This document shows, in pieces, positions 1 to 11,600 of a stretch of DNA of 64,000 nt. The notes under the pieces were generated by a model. The model saw only the letters and a list, made by a program, of their open reading frames with translations. It was not told the origin of the DNA and made no database searches. Position 1 is the stretch's first letter, and every line of letters starts with the position of its first letter. Source of the stretch: Patiria miniata (lineage: Eukaryota > Echinodermata > Asteroidea > Valvatida > Asterinidae). Location of the stretch: contig NW_024037072.1 in NCBI RefSeq assembly GCF_015706575.1, forward strand, positions 5,001 to 69,000, read 5' to 3'. Both the position numbers and the translations under genes were made by a program.

Positions 1-1459
1 ACGTTTTCGGTATCATTTGTCATAACTTTTATAAATTCGTACACAATATTATCACTGTCTTGGGCATAAGAAAGAGTATGGCTGGATTGCTAAGGAATTT
101 CTGTATTTATTACATAATAGTCGTTAGTTCAGCAAGTAGTGCTCAGTAGTTTTTTAGTTAAACCAAAAAGTATTGGAAGGTGGGGACTTTCTTTTTTGGT
201 TGAGTGTAGTTACATTTATAGTTCTGTTGGGGATACTAAATAAATTATCAGCGAAGATTGGGCTTGGAAGAGTTACTGTCCTCGCAACGAACTCCTAACA
301 AAGTACTGTATTTCAGCAAAAAATATTACCCGTTGGGAAGTTTTTAAAAAGTTTAAGCAGTTCCGCCACAGAATAAATTACCCTAGATATTATTTAGGGC
401 ACTCTAACCAAACAAACCAAATTTCTCAACGCTGGGTGTCACACAGTCGAGAAAATACATCCTTTCCAGACTTGAAAACGTCTTAGGTTAGTTATAGCCA
501 TGGTCAGTGAATGGTAGGAATTTGGATTGTGACGCTTTAGTGGGTGCTTTGTGTTTAGGATCCATAGAAATACGCTCCATTTTTCGAAACAGTCATCCGC
601 TTGACAACAGCAACAGCAGCGGCGGGTGCCTTCAGTTCACAGCTATTGCAGTGCTACCCTCGTCGTGTTGACTACGACTTCCTTTGCTAAAGGGCGAACC
701 TGTTGGGACTCTTTCGTTTGACATAAAAAAGGTTAACATTTTGAGATTATGACTGGGATTGTTTTTTCTTCTATTTCGAGCTCAATGGTTAAGACCTTAA
801 TTGGGCATGTCACGGTCCGCATGACGATTAGATTTTATGGTTGTAACATAGTCTAGTTTTTATTGTCGCAATGTTTTTTTGTTTGCAACGGTTCCTGTCA
901 ATGTTTTACAATCTTTTTATGTTAAAATATCATGATCAAATATTGGGATGTGTTCTCTTCATTTATTGTCTCCAATTAAAAGTGATTTTTATTCGAATTG
1001 GAAATATGGCGATTAATACACTTTTCTGCACACCTCCTGGATTGTCCTAGATCATTTGCAACGACACCAGAGGTGATTCTGCATTCCTCCAGAAGATTCA
1101 AACCAGCATGGGCTTCAGCTTGTTTTCCAGCGCTGCATGGACATTTGGGGGACGCCAAGTCAACTGTAGCAAATAATGAAAGTGAGTATTTTTGGGTGGC
1201 GCTTAAATTTTACCTTTTCGTACAAAACTGATGACAATCGCTCAAAAAATGTAATTTCTCTTGTACATCATCTAAAATGTTAGTTTAACTCCATAACAGC
1301 GTTATAAGGGATCTAAAGTAGGACCTCAGTGGTGCACCCTCTGTAGAAAGAAATTGATTACAGTGGCATTTACTTTGTCTTACGGTTCCCGTCATTCTTT
1401 TTTTTTTTTTTTTTACTTCTTCATGTTCTATATCATGATCAATAATTGGACGAAATTTT

Positions 1460-2560
1460 AATTTAACCCTAAAAGGGCCGGGCGGAATCTGCCCCCCCCC
1501 CGACTTTTTCGCGATAGCCTTAAAAAAAAAAAATTCGCGACCCCACCTGTTATGACTTTTAGCCTCAAGCCTTGCGCATCTTTTGACACCAAATTATAAA
1601 AATCGGACCAAGGGTTGTCGTCAATGGGGTTGGGGTTGGGGATAGGTTGGGGTTTGGGTTTGGATGGTGTCAGGGCATGAAGATGGGTTGGGGATGGGAT
1701 GGGGTTGGGGATGTGGATGGCACTGGTAGCTCCTCCGTGGATAATGCTGACAACGGTCGGAACTGCCACCCCCCTCGTCCAAGGGACTGTGGCATGCATG
1801 GTAGGGAGTAGGGATGACGAGGAAAACAAAATTATAGAAATCGCATTACCCAATACTAGTCGCTATTAATCCCACCTCTAAAATACTACATAAAGGTCCG
1901 CCTCATCATTGATTTAAATCACGATTCTAATACTAATCGGATTTTTAAAGGATAAATTATCTCATGAAAACTACTTACTACAGACTTTAACCCCCCCCCC
2001 CCATGAAAAACTATCTCTCAATCTTTCTCAGAAGTAAAATGAAGTGATACTATTAACATTAACAACAACAACGGGCAACAAACACAAAATCATGGACAAG
2101 AGAATAAGTGCAAACATTTTGCTCAATAAATTATACACTTATGATCTTTACAATGTCAACTTGAACTAGACGGGCACCGAGTGAAACTTGTCCAACTTTG
2201 GACAAGAATGAGAATTATTAATAATTTGTATTTAAAATGTATTAATTAATGCTCATCAAATGTCAACAAATACTGCTTGTAAAGACCACATACATTGATG
2301 GCCTAAACATTATTGTTGTCAAGAAGAGAAAGTAGCCTGGAGACAAAGTATTCAATACATCCACAGAGAAATGTTAAAACATTTATAGACAAATCGGAGT
2401 CCGAAAAAACTGCCTTTCAGAAAAATAGGATTGACACTTCAGGACGGACAGGCCCTCTTACATTTTTCCAAAGGAGGCGAGGAAAACAGGGCTGAACACA
2501 AATTATACAATGGTAATACAAACGTCAGGATTTTTTTCGGGGGGGGGGGAGAACCGAAGA
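1460..2560. other. No gene seen; simple G/T-rich sequence
   Basis: Holds a degenerate GGGGTTGGGGATGGG tract (about 1621-1720) and poly-C/G/A runs. Open frames here follow the simple repeat and have no recognisable domain. Confidence 0.5.
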
Positions 2561-4129
2561 AAAAAAAGCAATGGAAATACAAAAATAAATTAAATATCAG
2601 TTAATAAAAAATACAATCACAAAAACAACCTAAAAATAAACAAACCCCACACACTTTTCATCCGGAAAAAAATGCTCTTATGTAACCCTTAAAAAACGGC
2701 CAAGTGGTGCGCCGATTGAACTCTTTCTACAATTGAGTGTGACAAAGGTGTAATTTAGTAAGATTATAAAATAAACAAACATTATTTTCATCGGAACTTT
2801 CAAATTTCGTTAACATTCCAAGCGTGTTTTTCAGTTTTGCGCACGATGTGTATGTACGTGGTTACTTGTAGGGTAAAACAACAAAATAGAACCATCTGCT
2901 AGTGTGGCCAGGTAAGAATATTAAAGAAACAAACATTATTTTCAACGGAACTTTAAAATTGTGTTAGCATTGTAAAGTGTGGCCAGGTAAGAATATGGAA
3001 GAAACAAACATTATTTTCAACGGAACTTTAAAATTTCGTTAACATTGTAAAGTGTTTTTCAGATTTGCGCACGATGTGTTTTTACTTGGTTCCTTGTGGG
3101 GTAAAATAACATTGAGTGTGACCAAGGAATGGAACAACAGACCCCACGAGTAAGTCTTTACAAATCCTTGTACCGGTGCGCAAGAGAATCACTATAGAGT
3201 TTTATAAAATAAAAGTTCAACTGTTTTCGGAATCATTTGTCATAAATTGCATACATTCGTACACATTATCACTGTTTTAGGCAAAATATAGAGTATGGCT
3301 GGATTGATAAGGAATTTCTAGACTGATAAGTAGTTAGTTGAGTGAGTTGTAACCAAATATTATGGGAAGGGGGACATTCTTTTTGGTTAAGTGTAGTTAC
3401 ATTGTAACAGTTTTATTGGGAAGTCTTAATCAGTGAAGATTGGGCTTAGAAGGGTGACTGTCATCGCAACGAATTCCTAACAAAGGTACTGTATTTCAAC
3501 CAAAATATTACCCGTTGGGAGATTTTTAAAAGGTTGTAGAGGCTCCCTCCCCCTCCCTCTCCAAAACAATTAATGGAGCAACACGGAAGTGCCAGCGCTG
3601 AAGGGAGAACCTGTTATACAAACCGTAAGTTCCGTCTTGCAATTTCGGATTGAAATTGCGATTAACGTAAATATTAAAACTTCTGATATCGGATATCACG
3701 GCCAATAATTGGATGTCATTTAAATTCAATCAAAGCGTGTTTTTCTTTAGTATTTGTCGCCAATATTCTTCAGTAATTGTCTCCAGAAAGAGTGATTTAG
3801 TTTTATCTGTGGGCCTACCGTGATCCGCTTCATACCTCAGCACGTGCCTTCAGCCCTGTTTCAAGCGCTATGTGAACATTGGGGGACGCCAAGTCCAAAG
3901 TAGAATATTCTGAAAGTGAGGGTTTTTTTGGATGGCGTTTTAATCTCACCCTTTCGCCCAAAAATAATAAAAATCGCTCCATAGAATTTGTCATTCCTTG
4001 TGTACATCATCTGAAATATTGCTTTAATTGCATTAGAAAACAACAGAGTTATCAAGTATCAAAAGTAGGGCATTTTTTGTACACGTAGTAGTGCGCCCTC
4101 TATTGGAAAAAAATTGATGACAGCAAAAA

Positions 4130-4320
4130 AATACGGAGTGTCCATAGGTTCGCTCGTACCCCCCGCCCTGGGCACTGGGATACTCTGATGAGCTTCACAG
4201 AATCTTGTGAAGGAAATGGCCTATGACCTATGTATAAAGCACCTGGCCGCAGCTGTTCAAGACCGCAGTAAGACAATGAGCGCAAATGCTATCCGAAATC
4301 TTCCGATAGAAATGCGCGCA
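4130..4320. repeat. Dispersed repeat shared with 42905-43100
   Basis: CGTACC.CCGCCCTGGG, GACCTATGTA, GCAGCT.G.TGTT(C/T)AAGACCGCAGT and AATGCTATCCGAAA occur in the same order in both places. Confidence 0.6.
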
Positions 4321-4670
4321 TTCCATACCGGATGTGATTTCTGTTTCATTACGGACCATGTGGACAAAATTTTGAGCATCGTATAATGCAATACTACCGT
4401 TCGTCATTCGAACTCCTGAGCAAGTGACGGGAATTGTAAACAACACAGATAAGATTTAAGAATTTCCTACATTATAACGCTTTTCATCAAAAATGAAACA
4501 TCTCTAAACTGGAATGAATCAGTCTTTTAACGGCCGTTTCAAAACTTGCAGAGTCATGACCGTGATGACGCGCAGGTCACAGGTCACGCAAAATCCAACC
4601 AATCAGAGCGTGAATTCATCAGATATCCCAGCGTCCTGTTTGCAGGGCGGGGGTACGAGCGAAGTCCATA

Positions 4671-5140
4671 GGTTGCAGACCAGTAAATCGGTCCGAAATT
4701 GCCTGCGCCGGCCAAATCACGATTTGCATGCCCTCAAAATCTTCAGTATTGGAGCATGCTGTGGGCCATGAACTTGAGGATTTGTAAAATATATGGGTGG
4801 AAGCCGTGCACAGGACTGTGAGCTTGTAGTTCCGTTCAATTTGGATGAAATTGGGGCCCTAAAAGCGCTCTATTTTGCAATGGAGTGTAGGCATTGTTTT
4901 TCAAAATGGCGATGGGCTTCAGGACTATTTTCAGGGGTGATCATCTTCGGATGGAAATTTCTCCTAAAAGTCATCAGTTGACCCCCCAAAACTTGAAAAG
5001 AAAATGAAAGATGATGAAATAAGCTTTAATTTGATGTGTGTTCCGAACACCTTGGAGAGTTGTGAGTATTTTTCCCGAATTTCTGAAGTGGGAGCATTTA
5101 CCATTGGGGTCTATAGAAGTTTATTTACTGGTCTGCAACC
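4671..5140. mobile_element. 470-bp element with 18-bp perfect terminal inverted repeats
   Basis: GGTTGCAGACCAGTAAAT at 4671-4688 and its exact complement at 5123-5140. No coding frame of note inside. The flanks show no convincing target duplication. It sits inside the second copy of the 1-5270 duplication. Confidence 0.7.
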
Positions 5141-5264
5141 CTTAACGCTGTAATTTTTATTGTCGTAGCATTCATTTTTGTCTTTCCGTTCCCGTCATTT
5201 TCTTTGCAAACTGTTTAACGTTATAATATCAGGAAAAATTATTGGACAAAATTTAAATTCAATA

Positions 5265-6200
5265 AAAAAATAAAAAAATAAAGCATTCCAAATGGCAGGA
5301 TTACTTTTTGAATGAAGTTTTGCCTGTAGCACTTTCAAAGTCTAGGCAGTGGCGGTTCTACGAGGGGGGGGGGGCGTAGGGGGGCTTAGCCCCCCTAAAA
5401 AGAAAATTTTGTGTAGCCCCCCCCCCCAAAAAAAAAAAAAAATTTCACAAAAAAAAATGCACAAGCAAAATGTAGGAATTTGACGTACATGGGAACGTTC
5501 TAACCCTAAATGAGAATTAGGGTGCATTTGTACACTTTTAGTTAATATAGTGTGCCTGATTGTAGGATTTTATCAGCGCTCCCCATTGAAAATATGGCAC
5601 GAGCCCGCCCCCCCCCCCCCCCCCCCCCCCCCCTATTGATTTTCAGAGGCCTAAGTGTCCGGAGAAAATAACCTGTCTACATTTCAGCACGCTTCCCTGA
5701 AAAAAATCTCGATCAACCTTGCTAGCCCCCCCCCCCCCCCCCCCCAAATATTGGCTCTAGAACCGCGCCTGAATCTAGGATATGAAAGCCCAGTCATTAA
5801 GCTTTCCTTTAGTACAAGAATCATTCGGATCACTCATGTACTTTTCAAGTTACTGCAGTTTGAACGCAAACGCCGTTTTAAAGTTATTCCATGGATCACA
5901 AAAAAGGAAGTGCTCTTTCAGCAAAACGAAAACAATTATCATAGGGGTGTATGTGAATTGTTTTCCTTTTGCTGAAAGAACACGTTGTCGTTTTTGTGAT
6001 CCTGGAATAGTCTGTAAAACGGTGTTTGTGTTAAATGCCGTAACTTGAAAAGTACAAGAGCGATTTGAATGATTCTTGTACTAAAAGAAAGCTCATTAAT
6101 TGGCTTTCTTATCCTAGATTTCGAAAGTGCTACAGGCAAAACTTCATTCAAAATTTGGTTGTGCCATTTGGGATGCGTTTTTTTTTGTACTCACCGTGTA
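5265..6200. mobile_element. Hairpin (foldback) element, copy 1, interrupted by a hAT MITE
   Basis: Right arm about 5955-6200 (AGTACAAGAG, GATTCTTGTACTAAAAGAAAG, TTTCGAAAGTGCTACAGGCA, ending ACTCACCGTGTA). The left arm is its inverted copy, split into 5283-5346 and 5772-5930 by the insertion at 5347-5771. The centre lies near 5940. Confidence 0.75.
5347..5771. mobile_element. hAT-type MITE with C/G-run interior
   Basis: Left end CAGTGGCGGTTCTACGAGG; right end CTCTAGAACCGCGCCTG, whose complement is CAGGCGCGGTTCTAGAG. Flanked by AGTCTAGG (5339-5346) and AATCTAGG (5772-5779), an 8-bp target duplication with one change. CAG(T/G)GGCG ends and 8-bp duplications are typical of hAT elements. Orphan ends of the same kind occur at 38003, 44314, 48881 and 63055. 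Confidence 0.75.
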
Positions 6201-6899
6201 CACCACTTGACCATTCAGCATCGCTTTTGCACGAGCAAGGACTCTTTATACCGCGCTCGCTCCATTATTATTATTATAGGTGTCATGTTTGGCAACGCGC
6301 AACATTCGTCCGTCTTCAGGGGCGTCACGCCAACGATTCCATCAACATCCGACCCGGATGATTTTAGAGTGTCTGACACGAGACTGGAACATTCACCATA
6401 GCTACAAAAGTTTAAGATTTTCATAAAAGGGGTAATTTATTTTGTTCAGTACATTTCAGGTGTTTGTAAAATTGGCAACTTACTGTAGGACCTGTGGCCG
6501 TGGATCGAGAGACCCGTGTACCACAATGATAGAGTACAGAATAAGCCTACGAACATAGAATTATTTTATTGCCTACATAGGCCTACTTTGTATATTTGAC
6601 CAAAGAAGTGCAATAACAGTAAAGTTATAAATCAAATTAAATATACAAAAAAGGAACATCCGTTACAAGTTCCGGGTCAGATTTGACCCTCAACTCTCGT
6701 CAGATTTGACCCGACGTTTTTCTGGGTCATATTGACACTTTTTGGGGGTGAAAATTTTTTTTTTTTTTTTGTGTCGAAATGATACTTTTGGGGGTCCAAT
6801 GGCCGGAAAGGCAAAGAAGGGTCATTTCGACCCGGAACTTTTAAGATTGATGAAGCACTTAACAAAAGTTCACAGTGACAGGCAGATCAACATCAAGAA

Positions 6900-7560
6900 G
6901 ATACCAAGCAAATTCAAATCAATAATCTTTTCGGCTGATGAAAAATTTGAAAGCTGAAAACGTTTAAGGCTTTGACGCTTTGAAAAAATTATTAACTAGT
7001 CTTTGACGTAGGCCGAGCGCCTATTTTTAAACTGACCACGTTACACCGGTAGTATTACAAATTAATAAGTAGGTCAATCTTTATTAAAATTTAGCCTCGT
7101 ATGTAGATGAATAAATTGAATTAAAAATGCTCTAGTCATGCCATGCCTTCATTTTACATGTAATAACCAAAAAGGCTTATTGCAACAACAGAAATAATAA
7201 ACTTATATAATAAATATTGCAAAAAAAAAATTTTTAATCGACCAAAATCAAGAGAAAGCAAGGTAGGTAAACTACCTTCATTGTAAATCACAAATAAAGC
7301 TAAGTACATTGTCGTGAACTCATACCCAAAGCTTTGTTTTTACTTAACTGCAATTACGAGAACACTTTAATAGATTAATAGATATGAAAGGGCGCCCTCA
7401 TTCAAAAGGCCAAAGCGTATTAGGGCCTGAAATAACGTCATTTTTGTCTTTGAGCTTCCGGACCCCTCTGTGACCCTTATATGGGCATTTTACACGGATT
7501 TGCCCTCTCTCTTGCTATAATTTTCGACAGAATAATTTCTAGCCGATCGAGTTTGTAAGA
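6900..7560. other. Intergenic, no gene recognised
   Basis: AT-rich sequence without an inverted repeat, open frame or splice context that I could support. Confidence 0.4.
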
Positions 7561-7615
7561 TTTTGCTCCGAGTTCAAATAATCCACATGTGTTTCAAATT
7601 TTCAGAAGTGAGAGG

Positions 7616-7907
7616 CATGGGCGTCGCGAGGGGGGAAACCCACCACCCCCCACTCCCCACCCGCCCCGGAAAACGAAAAAAAAAGGAAAAAGGAAAAAGG
7701 AAAAAGGAAAAAGGAAAAAGGGAAAAGAGATGCGAAGCCATTATATTGCTGTTAATTTGATGGGGGAGGGGTAGGGCAAATGCCCTCCCCCCCCCCCTGC
7801 TCACGCTCGGAAAAATGATAAATTGAGAATATTATGAAAAAGTTAAGGAATTTTTGGGGAAATTTGCTTTCCCCTCACCCCTGGAAAAAATCCTGACGAC
7901 GCCCATG
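7616..7907. mobile_element. 292-bp hAT-like MITE with perfect 8-bp target duplication
   Basis: Ends CATGGGCGTCG and CGACGCCCATG are perfect 11-bp inverted repeats. GTGAGAGG flanks both sides (7608-7615 and 7908-7915). The interior has (GGAAAAA)n and C runs and no gene. Confidence 0.8.
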
Positions 7908-8336
7908 GTGAGAGGTACATATGTAACACAATATTTCTCTTTTTACGTCATGCTATTTTTTTAGTTTTAATAAAATGAGATGCCAATAACCCCTAAGAAA
8001 CATTCATGTTGGAATTTTATCTTGGTATTCCAAGAGAAAAAAAATGACCAGAAACCAGTTGGAAATGGGTAAAAATAAAATATTACTTACGACCTTTCAC
8101 ATCCGGATATTTGTTCCTAGGTATCCTTGTTCGATCGCGTTTCTTTTCACATCGCGTACTTGTGTGAGACCAAAAAAGATAACGACGCAAAGATTTACCT
8201 ACATCCGATGGATTCTACTCGAGCTTGTTCCACTTATGCTTGAATGCAGTTCTTAGCAACGGTCATTTTAGATTTCTTTGTAAATGAGAATTAGTCCTTC
8301 AAGTATATTCAAAAGACTGTGTGTCCCAAAAGACAT

Positions 8337-8342
8337 TTTATT
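8337..8342 (-). terminator. Candidate poly(A) signal (AATAAA) of the Kunitz/antistasin gene
   Basis: AATAAA on the minus strand about 170 nt after the stop codon. Another AATAAA overlaps the stop codon itself (8515-8510) and is less likely to be used. Confidence 0.4.
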
Positions 8343-8510
8343 GTCCTATTTAAAGTTTACGTTTTTACCCAATGACTGCCATTGTATTGAATTATTAACG
8401 GTTGTTTTTAAATACTCTTTCCATCCTGTTTAGGACCTAAAAGGGTCTTGCCAAATATTACTATTTAACGAAATGATTATATTTTGCGATTCTTGGTGTA
8501 CATATTCATT

Positions 8511-8617
8511 TTATTTTTTGTAGCAATCACATTCCGACGGGCATTTAATGTTATCATTGGAGACACAGAAACTGCAAACTTCTTGACAGTAGAACTTCAA
8601 CTTGTCAGTGAAACCAC
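8511..8617 (-). CDS. Exon 6: cysteine-rich C-terminus and stop codon
   Basis: The acceptor has a long pyrimidine tract ending CAATAG. The exon enters in phase 1, matching the previous donor, and reads six cysteines (motifs FYCQEVCSFC and CPSECDCYKK) before TAA at 8513-8511. No known domain was recognised. The matched phase and the cysteine content are the reasons for assigning it to this gene. Confidence 0.65.
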
Positions 8618-11600
8618 CTATTGATCGAGAAGGAAAGAATTCATGACAAGTTACTTTATAAATCTTCCCAAGTAAGTACATGCAACTCATGCTCTGAATG
8701 CTATCGCTTAAAAACGAAGAATAACATTATTGTTAGAAATGAAACACAAACAGACGTTAAAGATGTACTGTCTGTGCTATTTTGGAATTTCATCCCGGAA
8801 ATAAATTAGTTTTTTAATTGCGATACAAAAAATAGTTCGAGTAGACTGGTTTCAGCCCCCCCCCCCCCCCCCATATCAGCATCGAAAACGTTGGAGTGGG
8901 GACCAGTCTACTCGGAGAGTGGATCTGTGTGTGCGCAAAAGCAATATAAGCAGTGAGTTCGATTACTTCCCCCGCGCTTACTCGTGCAAGCGCGACAGCG
9001 TTCGATTTACCTCTCACGTGACTTCTCGCGTTTACTCGAGCTTGGCCCAAGTGACCAACTCGCCGAGCCGGTTACTTGGGTAAGTATCCCATAAGGCCAT
9101 GCAACGTCCGGCGGGCGCCTCAGGCCGTGTCCGAAAACGGGCTTCCACGGAGCATAGAGCTACAAACCCTATGTAGCTCTATGCACGGAGCTACGGCTAC
9201 GAATTATTGTCAGCGCGTCCCCTCGTATTTTCACTGGGCGCCGGCGTGGACGTGCTCTAGACATAATTGATTCGGATGCAGTCTGGGAATTCGGAAAAAT
9301 GTTGCAACCTGACGCCACTCCATGATTGTGTACAAAGTCTATGGAGAGTCAAGCCATTTTTTTCCTAACAAAAATGGTTATATTTCTCAGTTCCAGATTC
9401 ATGTCTTATCATCATTGTTGCAATGAATGACCTTCATTGAGATGATATGAAGAAAAAAGTGGCGTCAGGTTGCAACACCCCCCCCCCCCGGAAAAGCATA
9501 TAATTTCCCGGCCAATTTCGCAAAAATAGCATTCGAATTCATCTTGATAGTGGCCAATTTGAAGCGGAGTGGCGCCCTGCTGTCATTCCCGTGGTTCGTA
9601 TTAGATTTCAGGCGTTCAAATTCAAAGACCTGACATTTTCATGTTTAACTCATCCTAAATTGAAATATGAAACAACAAATCTATAGGCGATAGTAAACTT
9701 AGGTGATGTTTTCCCTTCTTTTTATCGTGTTCACATAAATCTATATGTTCTTAATTCTTTATCTTTGGGTTTTTGATCTTCTGTTTTCAATTGTAATCTT
9801 GGTTATGTATTTTTTTTTATATCTCTTTAACTTTTTAGATGTTTAATCATCTTAGAGTCCCTTTTTGTCTCTCTTTATTTTGGAATGATGAGGATACTGT
9901 TTCCTGCAGGTCTGTTAGCCATCGATCTCTTGCCGTGCCAAGCATCTACATTTGAAATTCTCATGTAACGCCCAGCTGCCATGTTGATATTTCTAGTGCT
10001 TTAAGCTAACAGTGTGCACGGTGATCAGAGTATTGGCAGACTCTTTTTGGAGACAGGTTTTTATATCCATACTTCCAAATTGGAACAAAGGCACTCCTTC
10101 TAATTCTAACAAACAACGGAATGACATAAACCTATTTCGATTTCATTTGCTTACTTTTCACAAATGCCTGCTTAACGGTGAATTTGAATGACCAAACTTA
10201 CACAGCTGGAAGCTCCGGCGAATTTGGATGCTCGTTTGTGCAATTTTAATATGAATGCCCTGTTGTTAAAATTGCATGATTAAAATGTGAAATCGCGTGC
10301 TTCAAATGTTAAATTGATTGGTGTTTTTAGCTAATTGAATGTTGATCTCCACATCGTGAGAAAATGAGTGATTGGTCACAAATTTGGCCGCCAAATCTGC
10401 TAACTTGGCCGGGAAAAACTACAAAACAAACAAAAAAAGGAAAAAGAAAAAAGAGAGGAAAAAAAAGAAAAGAAAAGAGGCGAGAAGTCACATTGGTGTA
10501 CATGTAATGGGGGGGGGGGAATGTCCCTACCCCCTCTAAAACTGATAAATCGAGAATATGTTGAGAAAAACAGGATTTGGGGGGGGAATATGTTTCGCCC
10601 CCTATAGAAAATTATCCTGGCGACGCCCATGTTTCCAGCTCTTGTACGAAACTTTACCCGAAACCGTTCGTTTATCTAGCTCCACTGCGCATGTCTGTCA
10701 TTACGCGAGGAGTCAGGCGCGAGTAAGCTGGGGGAAGTAATCGAACGCACTCAAGATAACGTTGCAGAGAGCTGCAGACGCCCAAATTAAAAACCCATTA
10801 TTATAATTTATTTGAATTAAACAACACACTAGTGCAAAATTTGTAAATAGAAAAAGATCCACACGTGTTGAAGAGTACGGACAGTACATATTTAAACAGG
10901 ACTTCGTTACCTCTAGAACGTAGAAAATCTGATAACTTGCATTTTAAGACTTGTATAAACTGGCGCCGGATGAAATAAAGAAATTTACCTGCGTTAGACT
11001 TGCAGTCACATGTCTGACATCCGTCCTCGTCAATCTGGTATCCATTGTCACACTTGTTGTGACAGATGGCTCGACTACAGACTATCGGGATCAGGTCTAA
11101 TTGGATAAAAGAAAACATTAAAAATATGTCTTGTAAAGTTGGATTTTGTCAAGTACATGTAGGCCCAACCCACATCAACAGTTGGACCCGATGTGTGACA
11201 GTTCCAGTGATACCGTGTGAAAGAAAATCTCTTTTAGGAGTTTTGTGCATCGAGAAGAACAAGTGGAAACTCAAAGCTTCGGAAGGTCTGCAATACTGCG
11301 TATGAACTTACGCTTGGTATCGAGCGAACTGTGGCATTCGCAATTGTTTGGACGTCCTTATTACTTGGATCATCTCTGAATTGAAAAATTAAACTTAAAT
11401 TAGCAAACTTACTGCAACTTCCGCACTCAAACAAACCATCGTTGCAAGTGCTGTAAAATAAAGAAATTAAGATTATCAGATTTTGGTATATTAAACTACT
11501 GATGTAAATTGTAAGGGACGTTGTTCACATTATTTTGCCTATTATGTTCTGACTGTTTGCTACTAACGTGTTGAATTTGATCCAAAGCTAGAGAGATCGG

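Larger units (their letters stand above)
1..5270. repeat. Diverged segmental duplication: 1-1480 versus 3216-5270
   Basis: 1-350 matches 3216-3540 (GTTTTCGG.ATCATTTGTCAT, GAGTATGGCTGGATTG.TAAGGAATTTCT). 1140-1400 matches 3875-4125 (GGGGGACGCCAAGTC, TGTACATCATCT), and 1380-1460 matches 5150-5260. The second copy is interrupted by about 1 kb (4130-5145). 2938-3060 also repeats the block AAACAAACATTATTTTCAACGG twice. No gene was recognised. Confidence 0.6.

Noticed and set aside
1458..1853. 131-codon minus-strand frame with PNPIPSP repeats
   Set aside because: The proline/isoleucine pattern comes from a GGGGTTGGGGAT simple repeat; no domain or splice support.
7563..7804. Lysine-rich or phenylalanine-rich small proteins on both strands
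   Set aside because: They are readings of the GGAAAAA tract inside the hAT-like MITE.
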